Shown here one piece after another: positions 1 to 7,939 of a stretch of 20,326 bases of DNA. The DNA is from DATBIO01 sp036556965 (GTDB lineage Bacteria > Acidobacteriota > Vicinamibacteria > Fen-336). Made by a program: the position numbers and the translations under genes. Under the pieces are notes generated by a model, which worked only from the letters and a program-made list of their open reading frames with translations, was not told the DNA's origin and ran no database searches. The stretch spans positions 1-20,326 of the forward strand of contig DATBIO010000274.1 of NCBI GenBank assembly GCA_036556965.1. The letters run 5' to 3'. Position 1 is the stretch's first letter. The number at the start of each line of letters is the position of its first letter.

Positions 1-357
1 CTCGAGAACGGACTGGTGTCGCCTTCCATCGCCTCCATGGAACGGATCGCCAATACCCTGGGCGTCACCCTGGCCGTTCCCGACGAATCGGGTAGCATAG
101 CGGGCAGTGCGCCCCGGACACTGACGAGATGTCCGCCGAAGGCCAGGCATCGGACGATGCCCGTGGCGCGCTCCGCTTCGCCACGTTCTTCTTCGTCCTC
201 AGCGGGGCGGCGGCCCTCGTCTACCAGGTGGCCTGGCAGCGGCTCCTCGCCCTCACCACCGGCGTCGGCGTGTACTCCGTGGCCATCATCACGTCCGCCT
301 TTCTCGCCGGGCTGGGCATCGGCAGCCACGCCGGCGGCCTGGTCTCCAGGCGGCTGA
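1..357 (+). pseudogene. C-terminal remnant of an XRE-type helix-turn-helix regulator (cut by window edge)
   Basis: The frame is open from the first base and begins LENGLVSPSIASMERIANTL, which is the recognition helix and following helices of an XRE/Cro-type DNA-binding domain. The N-terminal part lies outside the window. After about residue 30 the translation stops looking like protein and becomes a Ser/Pro/Arg-rich run. From base 129 onward it is simply the off-frame reading of the next gene, up to a stop at 355-357. The other two forward frames close at about bases 93 and 104. Either the gene carries a frameshift, or it really ends with a long overlap into the membrane protein. I see the HTH piece directly; decay is inferred. 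Many XRE regulators carry a C-terminal cupin domain, and none is present here. Confidence 0.5.
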
Positions 358-2390
358 GCCCGCGCCGGTCGCTGCAGGCCTTCGGCGTCATCGAGCTGGC
401 CATCGCCGCCTTCGCCGCGGGCAGCGTTCCCCTCTACTACGGCCTCCTCTACGCCCGCGCCCCTGCGCTCTACGACGGCCTGGGGCGGGCCACGGTGACG
501 CACTTCCTCACCCTGCTCCCGCCCACGGCGCTGATGGGCATGTCCCTTCCCTTCCTGGTGCGTGGGCTCGTGCGCGACCGGGATGCCGCGCCGCGCACCA
601 TCGGCCTGCTCTATGGAGCGAACGCCCTCGGGGCGGCGGTCGGCGCGGCCCTGACGCCGTGGCTGCTCCTGCGGTTCCTGGGCGTCACCGGCGCCGTGCT
701 CGTGGGCGCCGCGGGCAGCGGGCTGGCCGGGATCGGGGGGCTTCTCCTTGCCTCGCGCCTGCGGGGAGACGCCCCCACCGCCTCCCCGGCGAAGGCGGAG
801 CCCGTGGCCACGGGAAGGGCCGAAGCGGCGCGCCCCTTCCAGCTCTGGCTGGCCCTGTACGCGGTCTCCGGCTTCGTCGCCCTCTCCCTGGAGATCGTGT
901 GGTTCCGCGTGCTCGACGTCACCGCCAAGGGCGCGGCGTTCACCTTCGGAACGCTGCTCGCGCTCTACCTGACCGGGTTGGCGGCGGGGACCTTCGTGTC
1001 CGCCCGCCGCGCGTCAGGGGTACGGCGGCCGCTGGCCGCCTTCCTCGCCTGTCAGGCCGGCATCGTGCTCACCACCGTGCTCGCCCACGCGCTGCTGGTC
1101 TGGCTGCCCGCCGACCTCCCGGGCCTGGCCAGGCTGTCCGAGTACACCGCGCGCTCGGTGGGCGTCCAGATGGAGCCACTGGTCGCGCGCGACTTCGCGC
1201 TCGTGTACCTGGCCCTTCCCCTCGTCCTGTTCGGACCGGCCACCTTCCTCATGGGCCTCGGCTTCCCCATCCTGCAGCGCGCCACGCAGGCCGACCCCGT
1301 GCTCAGCGGACACCGGGTCGGCCTTCTCCAGGCGGCCAACATCGCCGGCTGCGTGGCGGGCAGCCTGGTGACCGGCCTCCTCCTCATCGACCTCGTCGGC
1401 ACCGCGGGCGTCTTCCGCGCGCTGGCCGCGCTGGCCGCGCTGATGGCGGGGGCGGGCGTCCTCGTGGCCGGCGAGCGGCGGCTGGCCGCGCCGGCGGCCG
1501 CGCTCCTCGTGCTGGCCCTGGCCTTCCCCGGCAACGAGCGGCTGTGGCTGCGCCTCCACGGCAACCAGCCGCTGTCCCGCTCCCTGGTGGAGGAGGACGC
1601 GGCCAGCGTGACCGCCCTCACCCCGGAGCCCGACGGCGACCGTTACAAGCTCTGGGTCAACGGCCGCCAGAACAGCTGGCTTCCCTACGGCTGGCTGCAC
1701 ACGGTGATCGGGGCCGTGCCCGCCCTCGTCCACCCGAGCCCGCAGGACGTGGCCATCGTCGGGCTGGGCTCGGGGGACACGGCCTGGGCCTCGGGCTGCC
1801 GCGAGGAGACGCGCGCGGTCACGGTGTTCGAGATCGCCTCCAGCCAGCCCCGCCTCCTGGCCCGCGTGGCCGGCCAGCCGCAGATGGGCCGGCTGCAAGC
1901 CTTCCTGGCCGACCCGCGGGTGGCCATCGTGCCCGACGACGGCCGCCGCCGCCTGCGCGCGGACGGGCGGCGCTACGACGTCATCGCCCTCGACATGATC
2001 TGGCACGACGGGTCGCTGAGCACCTACCTGTACTCCACGGAGTGGTTCCGCATCGTGCGCGACTCGCTGCGGCCGGGGGGGCTCGCCTGCATCCTCGCGC
2101 GCACGCCGCGCATCCGGGCCTCGTTCCGGCGCGCGTTCCCGTACGTGATCGGCCTGGGCGAGAACCTGGTGGTGGCCAGCGCCGAGCCCATCCCGCTCGA
2201 TCGCGAGGGATGGATCGCCCGCGCGCGCTCGGAGAGGGTGATGGACTACCTGGGCAAGGCGCGCGCGCGCGAGGTGGCGGCCTTCCTGGCGCGGGGCGCC
2301 CCCGAGCGCGCGGTGCCGCCCACCGCGGAAGTCAACCGCGACCTGCAGCCCAACGACGAGTTCCTGCGGCCGCTGGCCACGCGCTTCTAG
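129..2390 (+). CDS. Multi-pass membrane protein fused to a spermidine-synthase-like domain
   Basis: The 753-residue protein has two related multi-helix membrane halves. Each opens with a similar signature: LVYQVAWQRLLALTTG near residue 30 and LSLEIVWFRVLDVTAKG near residue 252. A hydrophilic linker lies at about 211-236. A soluble domain at about 480-690 has a Rossmann methyltransferase/aminopropyltransferase fold: nucleotide loop VAIVGLGSGDTAW (541-553), acidic strand end VTVFEIA (E568), VPDDG (601-605) and YDVIALD (616-622). This is the architecture of the fused MFS/spermidine-synthase family, whose substrates are mostly unknown. The catalytic Asp pattern of true SpeE enzymes is not clear here, so polyamine synthesis should not be assumed. 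No strong ribosome site precedes the ATG. The gene ends one base before the convergent gene on the minus strand. Confidence 0.85.
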   Translation: MSAEGQASDDARGALRFATFFFVLSGAAALVYQVAWQRLLALTTGVGVYSVAIITSAFLAGLGIGSHAGGLVSRRLSPRRSLQAFGVIELAIAAFAAGSVPLYYGLLYARAPALYDGLGRATVTHFLTLLPPTALMGMSLPFLVRGLVRDRDAAPRTIGLLYGANALGAAVGAALTPWLLLRFLGVTGAVLVGAAGSGLAGIGGLLLASRLRGDAPTASPAKAEPVATGRAEAARPFQLWLALYAVSGFVALSLEIVWFRVLDVTAKGAAFTFGTLLALYLTGLAAGTFVSARRASGVRRPLAAFLACQAGIVLTTVLAHALLVWLPADLPGLARLSEYTARSVGVQMEPLVARDFALVYLALPLVLFGPATFLMGLGFPILQRATQADPVLSGHRVGLLQAANIAGCVAGSLVTGLLLIDLVGTAGVFRALAALAALMAGAGVLVAGERRLAAPAAALLVLALAFPGNERLWLRLHGNQPLSRSLVEEDAASVTALTPEPDGDRYKLWVNGRQNSWLPYGWLHTVIGAVPALVHPSPQDVAIVGLGSGDTAWASGCREETRAVTVFEIASSQPRLLARVAGQPQMGRLQAFLADPRVAIVPDDGRRRLRADGRRYDVIALDMIWHDGSLSTYLYSTEWFRIVRDSLRPGGLACILARTPRIRASFRRAFPYVIGLGENLVVASAEPIPLDREGWIARARSERVMDYLGKARAREVAAFLARGAPERAVPPTAEVNRDLQPNDEFLRPLATRF

Positions 2391-2391
2391 G

Positions 2392-2949
2392 CTAGGCGTC
2401 GCTCCAGGCCACGCGCAGGACCGTGCGCGGGGCGCCCCGCCAGCGGCTGTGCGCGAAGGTGGCCTGCACGCCGGTACCGCCCGCGAGCTCGACCAGCCCC
2501 TCGAAGAACCCCATGGTCTGGATGGAGGCGGCCTGCTCCGCCAGGTCCGACATGCCGTAGGCGATCTCCAGCTCCACGGAGGTGTCGGTGATCTGGAGGA
2601 TGGTGAGGGGCTCGAAGTCGAAGAAGCCGCGCCGGAAGACCTGGAAGCGCATGAGCGACTCGCGCGGGTCGTCGGGCACGATCAGCTCGTCCACCGCCGT
2701 GGTGACGTGGACGGCGGAGATGCGGCCCCACTGGTGGACCATGCCCAGGTCGCCGCCGGCCACCACCTGCAGGATGGCGACGCCGAGCCGCTCGAAGACG
2801 TCCATGGGGTACCAGGCCTCGGGATCGACCTTCCGCTCGACGAAGGCCAGGTCGTCCCGCTGGAGGAAGCGCACCCACGAGCGGTCGGGGTGCGCGCGCA
2901 GCATGCGGACGTAGTCGAGGAAGAGGACGCCTTTCACCCTTCGGGTCAT
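2392..2949 (-). CDS. Small protein, possibly DUF2378 (TIGR02265)-like, last gene of the efflux operon
   Basis: From the chosen start (MTRRVKGVLFLDYVRML) this is a 185-residue soluble protein with no signal peptide or membrane segment. It has a helical first half and an alternating second half ending RTVLRVAWSDA. The early VKGVLF stretch, the central RGFFDFEPLTI and the late GFFEGLVELAGG resemble the DUF2378/TIGR02265 family described from myxobacteria, but this is recalled pattern, not an alignment. It lies downstream of the RND permease on the same strand and is probably co-transcribed. An in-frame ATG at 2994 would add 15 residues and leave a 33-bp gap; I prefer 2949 because a GGGA sits seven bases upstream and the family-like sequence starts there. 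Function is unknown. Its stop lies one base from that of the convergent membrane protein. Confidence 0.7.
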   Translation of the reverse strand: MTRRVKGVLFLDYVRMLRAHPDRSWVRFLQRDDLAFVERKVDPEAWYPMDVFERLGVAILQVVAGGDLGMVHQWGRISAVHVTTAVDELIVPDDPRESLMRFQVFRRGFFDFEPLTILQITDTSVELEIAYGMSDLAEQAASIQTMGFFEGLVELAGGTGVQATFAHSRWRGAPRTVLRVAWSDA

Positions 2950-3027
2950 CACCAGTTCCCGCTCTGCCCCGGGAAGGTCCCGGGGCCAGCGCATACGCCG
3001 TTCAGTGGATTGTATACGACCGGATCG

Positions 3028-6000
3028 TTACGCGACTACGGGCGTCGGAGCGGAGACGTCGATGGGCGCCGCCACGTGGTTCCGGGCCAGCACCAGGTAG
3101 ATGGCGGGCACGACGAACAAGGTGAAGAGGGTGCCGATGATCATCCCGCTGACCAGCATGATGCCGATGCTGTTGCGGGCGCCCGCGCCGGGGCCGCTGG
3201 CCAGCACGAGCGGGAAGTGGCCCACCACGGTGGCGGCGGTGGTCATGAGGATGGGCCGGAGGCGCGTGGTGGACGCTTCCACCACCGCGCGCAGCTTGTC
3301 CAGGCCCGTCTCCTGGAGGTGGTTCGCGAACTCCACGATCAGGATGCCGTTCTTGGAGACGAGGCCGACCAGGGTGATGAGGCCGACCTGGCTGTAGATG
3401 TTGAGGGTGGTGAGGCCGAGGAAGGAGAAGAGGAGAGCTCCCGAGAGGGCCAGCGGCACCGAGCCGGCCAGGATGATGAATGGATCCCGGAAGCTCTCGA
3501 ACTGCGCGGCGAGCACGAGATAGATGAGGATGGCGGACAGCAGGAACGTGGCCAGGAACTTGCTGCCCTCGGTGCGGAGCTGCCGCGATTCGCCCGCGTA
3601 GTCGATGGTGAAGCCCTGGGGAAGCAGGGCGCGCGCCTCCGTCTCCAGGAAGGTGAGCGCGTCGTCGAGGGAGACGGGGGGCGGGATCACGCCCTGGATG
3701 CGCACGGCGTTGAGCTGCTGGAAGCGCTTCAGCTCGCGGGGCTCCGTGGAGGTGCGCAGGGTGGCGAAGGTGGAGAGGGGGACCAGCCTGCCGTCCGGCC
3801 CCGTGACGTGCACCTGCGCCAGCTGCTCGGGCGAGAGCCGCTCGCTGCGCTTCATCTGGGGGATGACCTTGTAGCTGCGGCCCTGGATGCTGAAGCGGTT
3901 CACGTAGTCGCCGCCCACCAGGGTGGCCAGGTCGCGCCCGGCCTGGCTGAGGTCCACGCCCAGCGAGCGCACCTTGTCCCGGTCGAAGACCACCTCGGCC
4001 TGGGGCTGGTCGAACTTCAGGTCGGCGTCCGCGAAGATGAACTTGCCGGAGGCGAAGGCCTTGCCCACGAGCTGGTTCGCGAGCTCGCTGAGCTGCTCGG
4101 GCTCCGCGGTGGAGGCGATGACGAAGTCCACCGGGAAGTCCCCGCCCCCGGGCAGGGGGGCCGGGGTCATGGGGATCACGCGCACCCCCGGGATCTTGGC
4201 CAGCTCCACGGAAGCCAGGAGCAGCAGCTCCTCCGTGCTCTTCCCGCGCTCGCTCCAGGGCTTGGTGACCATGCCCCCGAACCCGCCGGTGGGGAACGTG
4301 ATCTGGAAGATGCTGTCCGTCTCCGGGAAGGCCCGGTAGACGTCGTGCACCTGGCCGGCGAAGAGCTTGGTCTGGTCGAGGGTGGAGTTGGCGGAGGCCT
4401 GCACGATGCCGAAGACCACGCCCTGGTCCTCCACGGGGGCCAGCTCCTTCTGCGAGAACGCGTAGAAGGGCACCATGAGGGCGAGCACGATCCCCCACAG
4501 GGAGAGAACCACCGGGCGGTCGCGCAGCGTCCAGGCCAGGGCGCGCGTGTAGGCCGCGCGCACTCCCTCGAAGCGGCGGTTCACCCAGCCCGCGAAGCCC
4601 TTCTCGGTGTCGCCCGCGCGCAGCAGCCGGGAGCCCATCATGGGCGACAGGGTGAGGGCCACCACGCCGGACACGATGACGGCGCCGGCCAGGGTGAAGG
4701 CGAACTCGCGGAAGAGGGCGCCGGTGAGGCCGCCCTGGATGGCCACCGGCGTGTACACGGCGGCCAGGGTGATGGTCATGGCCACGATGGGCCCCACCAG
4801 CTCGCGCGCCGCGTGCAGGGCCGCCTGGAGGGGAGGCTGGCCGAGGTGCAGGTGGCGCTCCACGTTCTCCACCATGACGATGGCGTCGTCCACCACCAGG
4901 CCCACGGCCAGCACGATGGCGAGCAGGGTCAGGAGGTTGATGGTGAAGCCGGCGGCCAGCATCAGGAACACCGCCCCCACCAGGGAGATGGGGATGGCCA
5001 CCACGGGGATGAGCACCGAGCGCAGGGAGCCCAGGAAGAGGAAGATCACCACCACCACGATGAGGAGGGTCTCCGCCAGGGTCTGCAGCACCTCGTCGAT
5101 GGCGTCCTGGATGTACTCCGTCGAGTCGTAGGGGATGCCCGCCTTCATGCCCGCGGGAAGCTGGGCCTGGATCCCGGGCATGGCCTCGCGCACCTGGGCG
5201 ATGACGTCGAGGGCGTTGGCGGTGGGCAGCACCCACACGCCCATGAAGGTGGCGGTCTCTCCGTTGAAGCGCACGTCCTCTTCGTAGTTCTCCGCCCCCA
5301 GCACGACGTCGGCCACCTCGCCCAGGCGCACCACCGTCCCGCCCTGCTCCTTGACCACGAGCTGGCGGAACTCCTCCGGCGTGCGCAGGTCGGTGTTGGC
5401 CACCAGGTTGACGGACACCATCGAGCCCTTGGTCTTGCCCAGGGCGGACAGGTAGTTGTTGCGGGCCAGGGCATCGCTCAGCTCGGAGGGCGAGATGCCC
5501 AGGGCCGCCATCTTGTCCGGCCGCAGCCAGATGCGCATGGCGAAGGTGCGGTCGCCCAGGATGTCCGCGCGCTGCACGCCGCTGATGGCGGAGAGCTTGG
5601 GTTGGACCACGCGCGTGAGGTAGTCGGTGATCTGGTTCTGGTCCAGGTTCTCCGCGGAGAAGCCGAGGTACATGGCCGCGAACTGGTTGTCCGCCGTCTC
5701 CAGCTCGATGACGGGAGCCTCCGCCTCCGGAGGCAGGTCGTTGCGCACCTGCGCCACCTTGGCCTGGATCTGGGTGAGGGCGGCGTTGGTGTCGTAGTTG
5801 AGCTTGAGGTGGACGGTGATGGTGCTCACGGCCTGCGCGGACGACGACTCCATGTAGTCGATGCCGTCCGCGCTGGCGATCACCCGCTCCAGGGGGGTGG
5901 TGATGAACCCGCGCACCAGCTCGGCGTTGGCCCCCACGTAGGCCGTGCTCACGCGCACCACGGCGATGTCGCTGCGCGGGTACTGCCGCACGGAGAGCGA

Positions 6001-6090
6001 GCGGATGGACTGCAGCCCCGCGATCAGGATGACGAGGTTGACGACCACGGCCAGCACGGGCCGCTTGACGAAGACGTCCGTGATCTTCAT
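3028..6090 (-). CDS. RND-family efflux pump permease (AcrB/MexF-like, HAE1 type)
   Basis: This inner-membrane proton/drug antiporter should export hydrophobic compounds as a trimer, together with the adaptor encoded just upstream. At 1020 residues it is full length for the family. It opens MKITDVFVKRPVLAVVVNLV, the usual N-terminal cytoplasmic helix and first membrane segment. The proton relay is intact: the Asp pair in transmembrane segment 4 is D401-D402 (AVGLVVDDAIVMVENVERH) and the matching Lys is K913 (LVSKNGILIVEFAN). Two large periplasmic loops lie at about 33-335 and 560-835. A GAGGAC ribosome site precedes the ATG. The gap to the adaptor stop is 105 bp. No TolC-like channel gene is in the window, so one must be supplied from elsewhere. 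The substrate cannot be read from sequence. Confidence 0.95.
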   Translation of the reverse strand: MKITDVFVKRPVLAVVVNLVILIAGLQSIRSLSVRQYPRSDIAVVRVSTAYVGANAELVRGFITTPLERVIASADGIDYMESSSAQAVSTITVHLKLNYDTNAALTQIQAKVAQVRNDLPPEAEAPVIELETADNQFAAMYLGFSAENLDQNQITDYLTRVVQPKLSAISGVQRADILGDRTFAMRIWLRPDKMAALGISPSELSDALARNNYLSALGKTKGSMVSVNLVANTDLRTPEEFRQLVVKEQGGTVVRLGEVADVVLGAENYEEDVRFNGETATFMGVWVLPTANALDVIAQVREAMPGIQAQLPAGMKAGIPYDSTEYIQDAIDEVLQTLAETLLIVVVVIFLFLGSLRSVLIPVVAIPISLVGAVFLMLAAGFTINLLTLLAIVLAVGLVVDDAIVMVENVERHLHLGQPPLQAALHAARELVGPIVAMTITLAAVYTPVAIQGGLTGALFREFAFTLAGAVIVSGVVALTLSPMMGSRLLRAGDTEKGFAGWVNRRFEGVRAAYTRALAWTLRDRPVVLSLWGIVLALMVPFYAFSQKELAPVEDQGVVFGIVQASANSTLDQTKLFAGQVHDVYRAFPETDSIFQITFPTGGFGGMVTKPWSERGKSTEELLLLASVELAKIPGVRVIPMTPAPLPGGGDFPVDFVIASTAEPEQLSELANQLVGKAFASGKFIFADADLKFDQPQAEVVFDRDKVRSLGVDLSQAGRDLATLVGGDYVNRFSIQGRSYKVIPQMKRSERLSPEQLAQVHVTGPDGRLVPLSTFATLRTSTEPRELKRFQQLNAVRIQGVIPPPVSLDDALTFLETEARALLPQGFTIDYAGESRQLRTEGSKFLATFLLSAILIYLVLAAQFESFRDPFIILAGSVPLALSGALLFSFLGLTTLNIYSQVGLITLVGLVSKNGILIVEFANHLQETGLDKLRAVVEASTTRLRPILMTTAATVVGHFPLVLASGPGAGARNSIGIMLVSGMIIGTLFTLFVVPAIYLVLARNHVAAPIDVSAPTPVVA

Positions 6091-6195
6091 TGGCGTCCTC
6101 GCTCCGCTCTCGTCTGCCGTCGATGCGCCGCGCGCGGAGTGGATCCGTGCGAGGCGTCGGAGGAAAGGCTCCGCTCCGGAATACGCACGTACACC

Positions 6196-7323
6196 TCAGT
6201 TGTCCTCGGGCGACGGCGCGGGGTCGTTCGCCGGCTGGACCTGGTTGTTCACGCGCACGGCCGCGCCGTTGCGCAGCTTGAAGGCGCCGGAGGTCACCAC
6301 CTCCTCGCCCGCGCTCACGCCGGAGAGGACGGCCACCTGGTCACCGCGCGCGGCTCCCAGCTTCACCACCTGCTGCCGCACGCCCCGGTAGCTCTCGCCC
6401 TGGGGCCCCTTCAGGTCGGAGACGACGAAGACGGAATCGCCGTAGGGCGCGTAGCTGATGGCGGAAGCGGGCAGGGCCACCACCGTGTCGTGGCCGCCGC
6501 GCACCACCTCGGCCTGCACGAACATCCCGGGCCGCAGGCGCCCCGCGGGGTTGGCCAGCGTCGCCTGCACCTGGACGTTGCGCGTGGCCTCGTCCACCAC
6601 GGAGTCCACGGCGGTGATGGACCCCACTCCGGGGGCGCCGGCCAGGCCCTCCGCGGACACCTGCACCACGCCCCCCAGGCGCAGGCGCGCCACCTCTTGC
6701 TGGGGCACGGCGAAGTTCACGTAGACGGGATCGAGCGACTGCAGGGGCACCACGGGGTCCCCTCCGGACAGGTACTGCCCGAGGTTGACCTGCCGGATGC
6801 CGAGCATCCCCGCGAAGGGCGCGCGGATCTTCTTGCGATCGATGGTGGCCACGATCTCCCCCACCCGCGCCTGCGCCTGCTCGTGCTCGGCGGACGCGCG
6901 GTCGTGGTCGGCCTGCGACACCACGCCCTGCTCGCTGAGCCCGCGCATGCGGTCCAGGTTCAGCCGGGCCAGGTGCAGGGCGGCGCGCGCGGCGGCCAGC
7001 TGCGCCTGCTCCTGGCGCGTATCGAGCTGCACCAGCACGTCTCCCTCGTTCACCATGCGGCCCGAGTCGATGGCCACACGCTCCACGATGCCCGGAAGGT
7101 CGGCGCTCACCGTGACGCCGTGCACCGCAGCCACGGTGCCGATGGCGGACAGGGTGACCGGCCAGTCCACGCGCGACGCCACGATGGTGGTCACGGCCTC
7201 CGGCGGGGGCTGGAAGGACGAAGCCTGGGCGATGGCGGCGCGGATCTGGAAGAACTTCACGACGCCGAGGGCCGCCACCAGCGCGACCACCCCCGCCAGC
7301 ATCCCGATCATTCGCTTGCTCAT
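6196..7323 (-). CDS. Periplasmic adaptor (membrane fusion protein) of the RND pump
   Basis: This adaptor bridges the RND permease to an outer-membrane channel. The 375-residue protein starts MSKRMIGMLAGVVALVAALG, giving a single N-terminal membrane anchor (about 5-23) and no lipobox cysteine. The two lipoyl half-motifs are visible at about 70-100 (ADLPGIVERVAIDSG..VNEGDVLVQLD) and 165-200 (IRAPFAGMLGIRQVNLGQYL). Between them is a Gln/Ala/Arg-rich helical hairpin (103-160). The beta-barrel and membrane-proximal domains follow (RLRPGMFVQAEV near 262). The start at 7323 is chosen over an upstream ATG at 7368 because a GGGGAG ribosome site lies about ten bases upstream and the anchor then begins at once. 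It lies 85 bp downstream of the MarR gene and is presumably under its control. Confidence 0.93.
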   Translation of the reverse strand: MSKRMIGMLAGVVALVAALGVVKFFQIRAAIAQASSFQPPPEAVTTIVASRVDWPVTLSAIGTVAAVHGVTVSADLPGIVERVAIDSGRMVNEGDVLVQLDTRQEQAQLAAARAALHLARLNLDRMRGLSEQGVVSQADHDRASAEHEQAQARVGEIVATIDRKKIRAPFAGMLGIRQVNLGQYLSGGDPVVPLQSLDPVYVNFAVPQQEVARLRLGGVVQVSAEGLAGAPGVGSITAVDSVVDEATRNVQVQATLANPAGRLRPGMFVQAEVVRGGHDTVVALPASAISYAPYGDSVFVVSDLKGPQGESYRGVRQQVVKLGAARGDQVAVLSGVSAGEEVVTSGAFKLRNGAAVRVNNQVQPANDPAPSPEDN

Positions 7324-7408
7324 GACGGCGACTCTCCCCTTTTCCCCTCGACGGATGAACATGCACACCTAGACGATGCAGTCCTGAACCATGGTGCGTA
7401 AAAAAACG

Positions 7409-7834
7409 TCAACCGGCGTTCCGCAGGGACTCGAGCATCGCGACCAGCGACTCGACGTCCCGCGGCGCCATGTGCGCAAACACTGCGGATTCAGCCTGTT
7501 GCAGCGCCTCCAGCCCCTTCTCGTACCGTGCCCGTCCCTCCTCCGTCAGCTCCGCGCGGATCGAGCGACGGTCCACCGGATCGGGGGCCCGGAGGACCAG
7601 GCGGTCGGCCTCCAGGCGGTCGATGAGCTGGGTGATGTTGGACCGCACACAAGCGGCCCGCTCGGCCAGGGCTCGCAGGGGCAGCGGCTCCCCGGCCGCC
7701 GCCAGGTTGGCCAGCACGCCGAACTTGGCCACGGAGAGGCCGAGAGGCGCCAGGCCTTCCTCCAGCCGCGACTCCAGGGCGTGAGCCGTACGCAGGAGCT
7801 GGATGGCCGGCCGCGAGCACGCCGGTTTGTTCAT
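7409..7834 (-). CDS. MarR-family transcriptional regulator of the efflux operon
   Basis: The 141-residue winged-helix protein has the MarR layout: an N-terminal dimerisation helix (about 8-30), a helix-turn-helix with LRALAERAACVRSNITQLIDR (53-73) and a wing containing DPVDRRSIRAELTEEG (85-100), where the D-x-R-S/R signature sits. A cysteine at residue 62 lies at the start of the recognition region and could sense oxidants, but that is speculation. It is the first gene of a minus-strand cluster with the adaptor and the RND permease, the standard arrangement for a self-regulating efflux repressor. The ATG lies only about seven bases past the predicted -10 box, so the transcript is probably leaderless or nearly so. 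No Shine-Dalgarno sequence is visible. Confidence 0.9.
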   Translation of the reverse strand: MNKPACSRPAIQLLRTAHALESRLEEGLAPLGLSVAKFGVLANLAAAGEPLPLRALAERAACVRSNITQLIDRLEADRLVLRAPDPVDRRSIRAELTEEGRARYEKGLEALQQAESAVFAHMAPRDVESLVAMLESLRNAG

Positions 7835-7840
7835 ACATGG

Positions 7841-7870
7841 ACTATACAGCGCCTATCTAATTCCAGTCAA
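7841..7870 (-). promoter_or_regulatory. Predicted sigma70-type promoter of the MarR/efflux operon
   Basis: Read on the minus strand, TTGACT (7870-7865) is followed after 18 bp by TATAGT (7846-7841). Both hexamers match the housekeeping consensus in five of six positions. Transcription would start close to 7834, which is the first base of the MarR start codon. The region is strikingly AT-richer than its surroundings. Confidence 0.65.
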
Positions 7871-7886
7871 CAAGAACGGTCTTGAC
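7866..7886. promoter_or_regulatory. Candidate MarR operator between back-to-back promoters
   Basis: GTCAA at 7866-7870 and TTGAC at 7882-7886 form a perfect 5-bp inverted repeat with an 11-bp spacer. These arms are also the -35 boxes of the two divergent promoters. Nested inside is a second dyad, CAAGA-ACGG-TCTTG (7871-7884). MarR proteins bind dyads of about this size. A dimer here would cover both -35 elements and shut off both directions. The dyads are seen in the sequence; the binding protein is inferred from position. Confidence 0.55.
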
Positions 7887-7909
7887 TTTTGCTTTTTATT
7901 CGCTATGTT
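7882..7909 (+). promoter_or_regulatory. Predicted sigma70-type promoter of the DinB-like gene
   Basis: TTGACT at 7882-7887, a 16-bp T-rich spacer and TATGTT at 7904-7909. Transcription would begin near 7916, leaving a leader of about 24 bases that contains the AAGGGAG ribosome site. Its -35 box is one arm of the inverted repeat shared with the divergent efflux operon. Confidence 0.55.
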
Positions 7910-7939
7910 CTTTTCGATCCACTGAAGGGAGTGCCGGCC

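Noticed and set aside
129..2390. Calling this gene speE (true spermidine synthase)
   Set aside because: The long membrane region and the lack of a clear catalytic Asp pattern do not support a polyamine aminopropyltransferase assignment.
659..2395. A 578-codon plus-strand frame overlapping the spermidine-synthase-like gene
   Set aside because: Arg/Pro/Gly/Ala-rich off-frame translation inside a gene with clear membrane segments and a Rossmann domain.
2386..2396. A terminator between the convergent genes at 2390/2392
   Set aside because: The two stop codons are one base apart and no stem-loop with a T-run can fit. Termination must lie within the opposite gene.
6120..6190. A short hairpin (CGGAG..CTCCG) in the gap between adaptor and permease genes
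   Set aside because: Five base pairs in a GC-rich stretch and no T-run. It is not convincing as a terminator or attenuator.
2449..7401. A very long open frame on the plus strand (about 1650 codons), rich in His, Gly, Asp and Glu
   Set aside because: It is antisense to the RND permease and adaptor genes, whose domain motifs are unmistakable. Long shadow frames are expected at this GC content, and its composition resembles no real protein.
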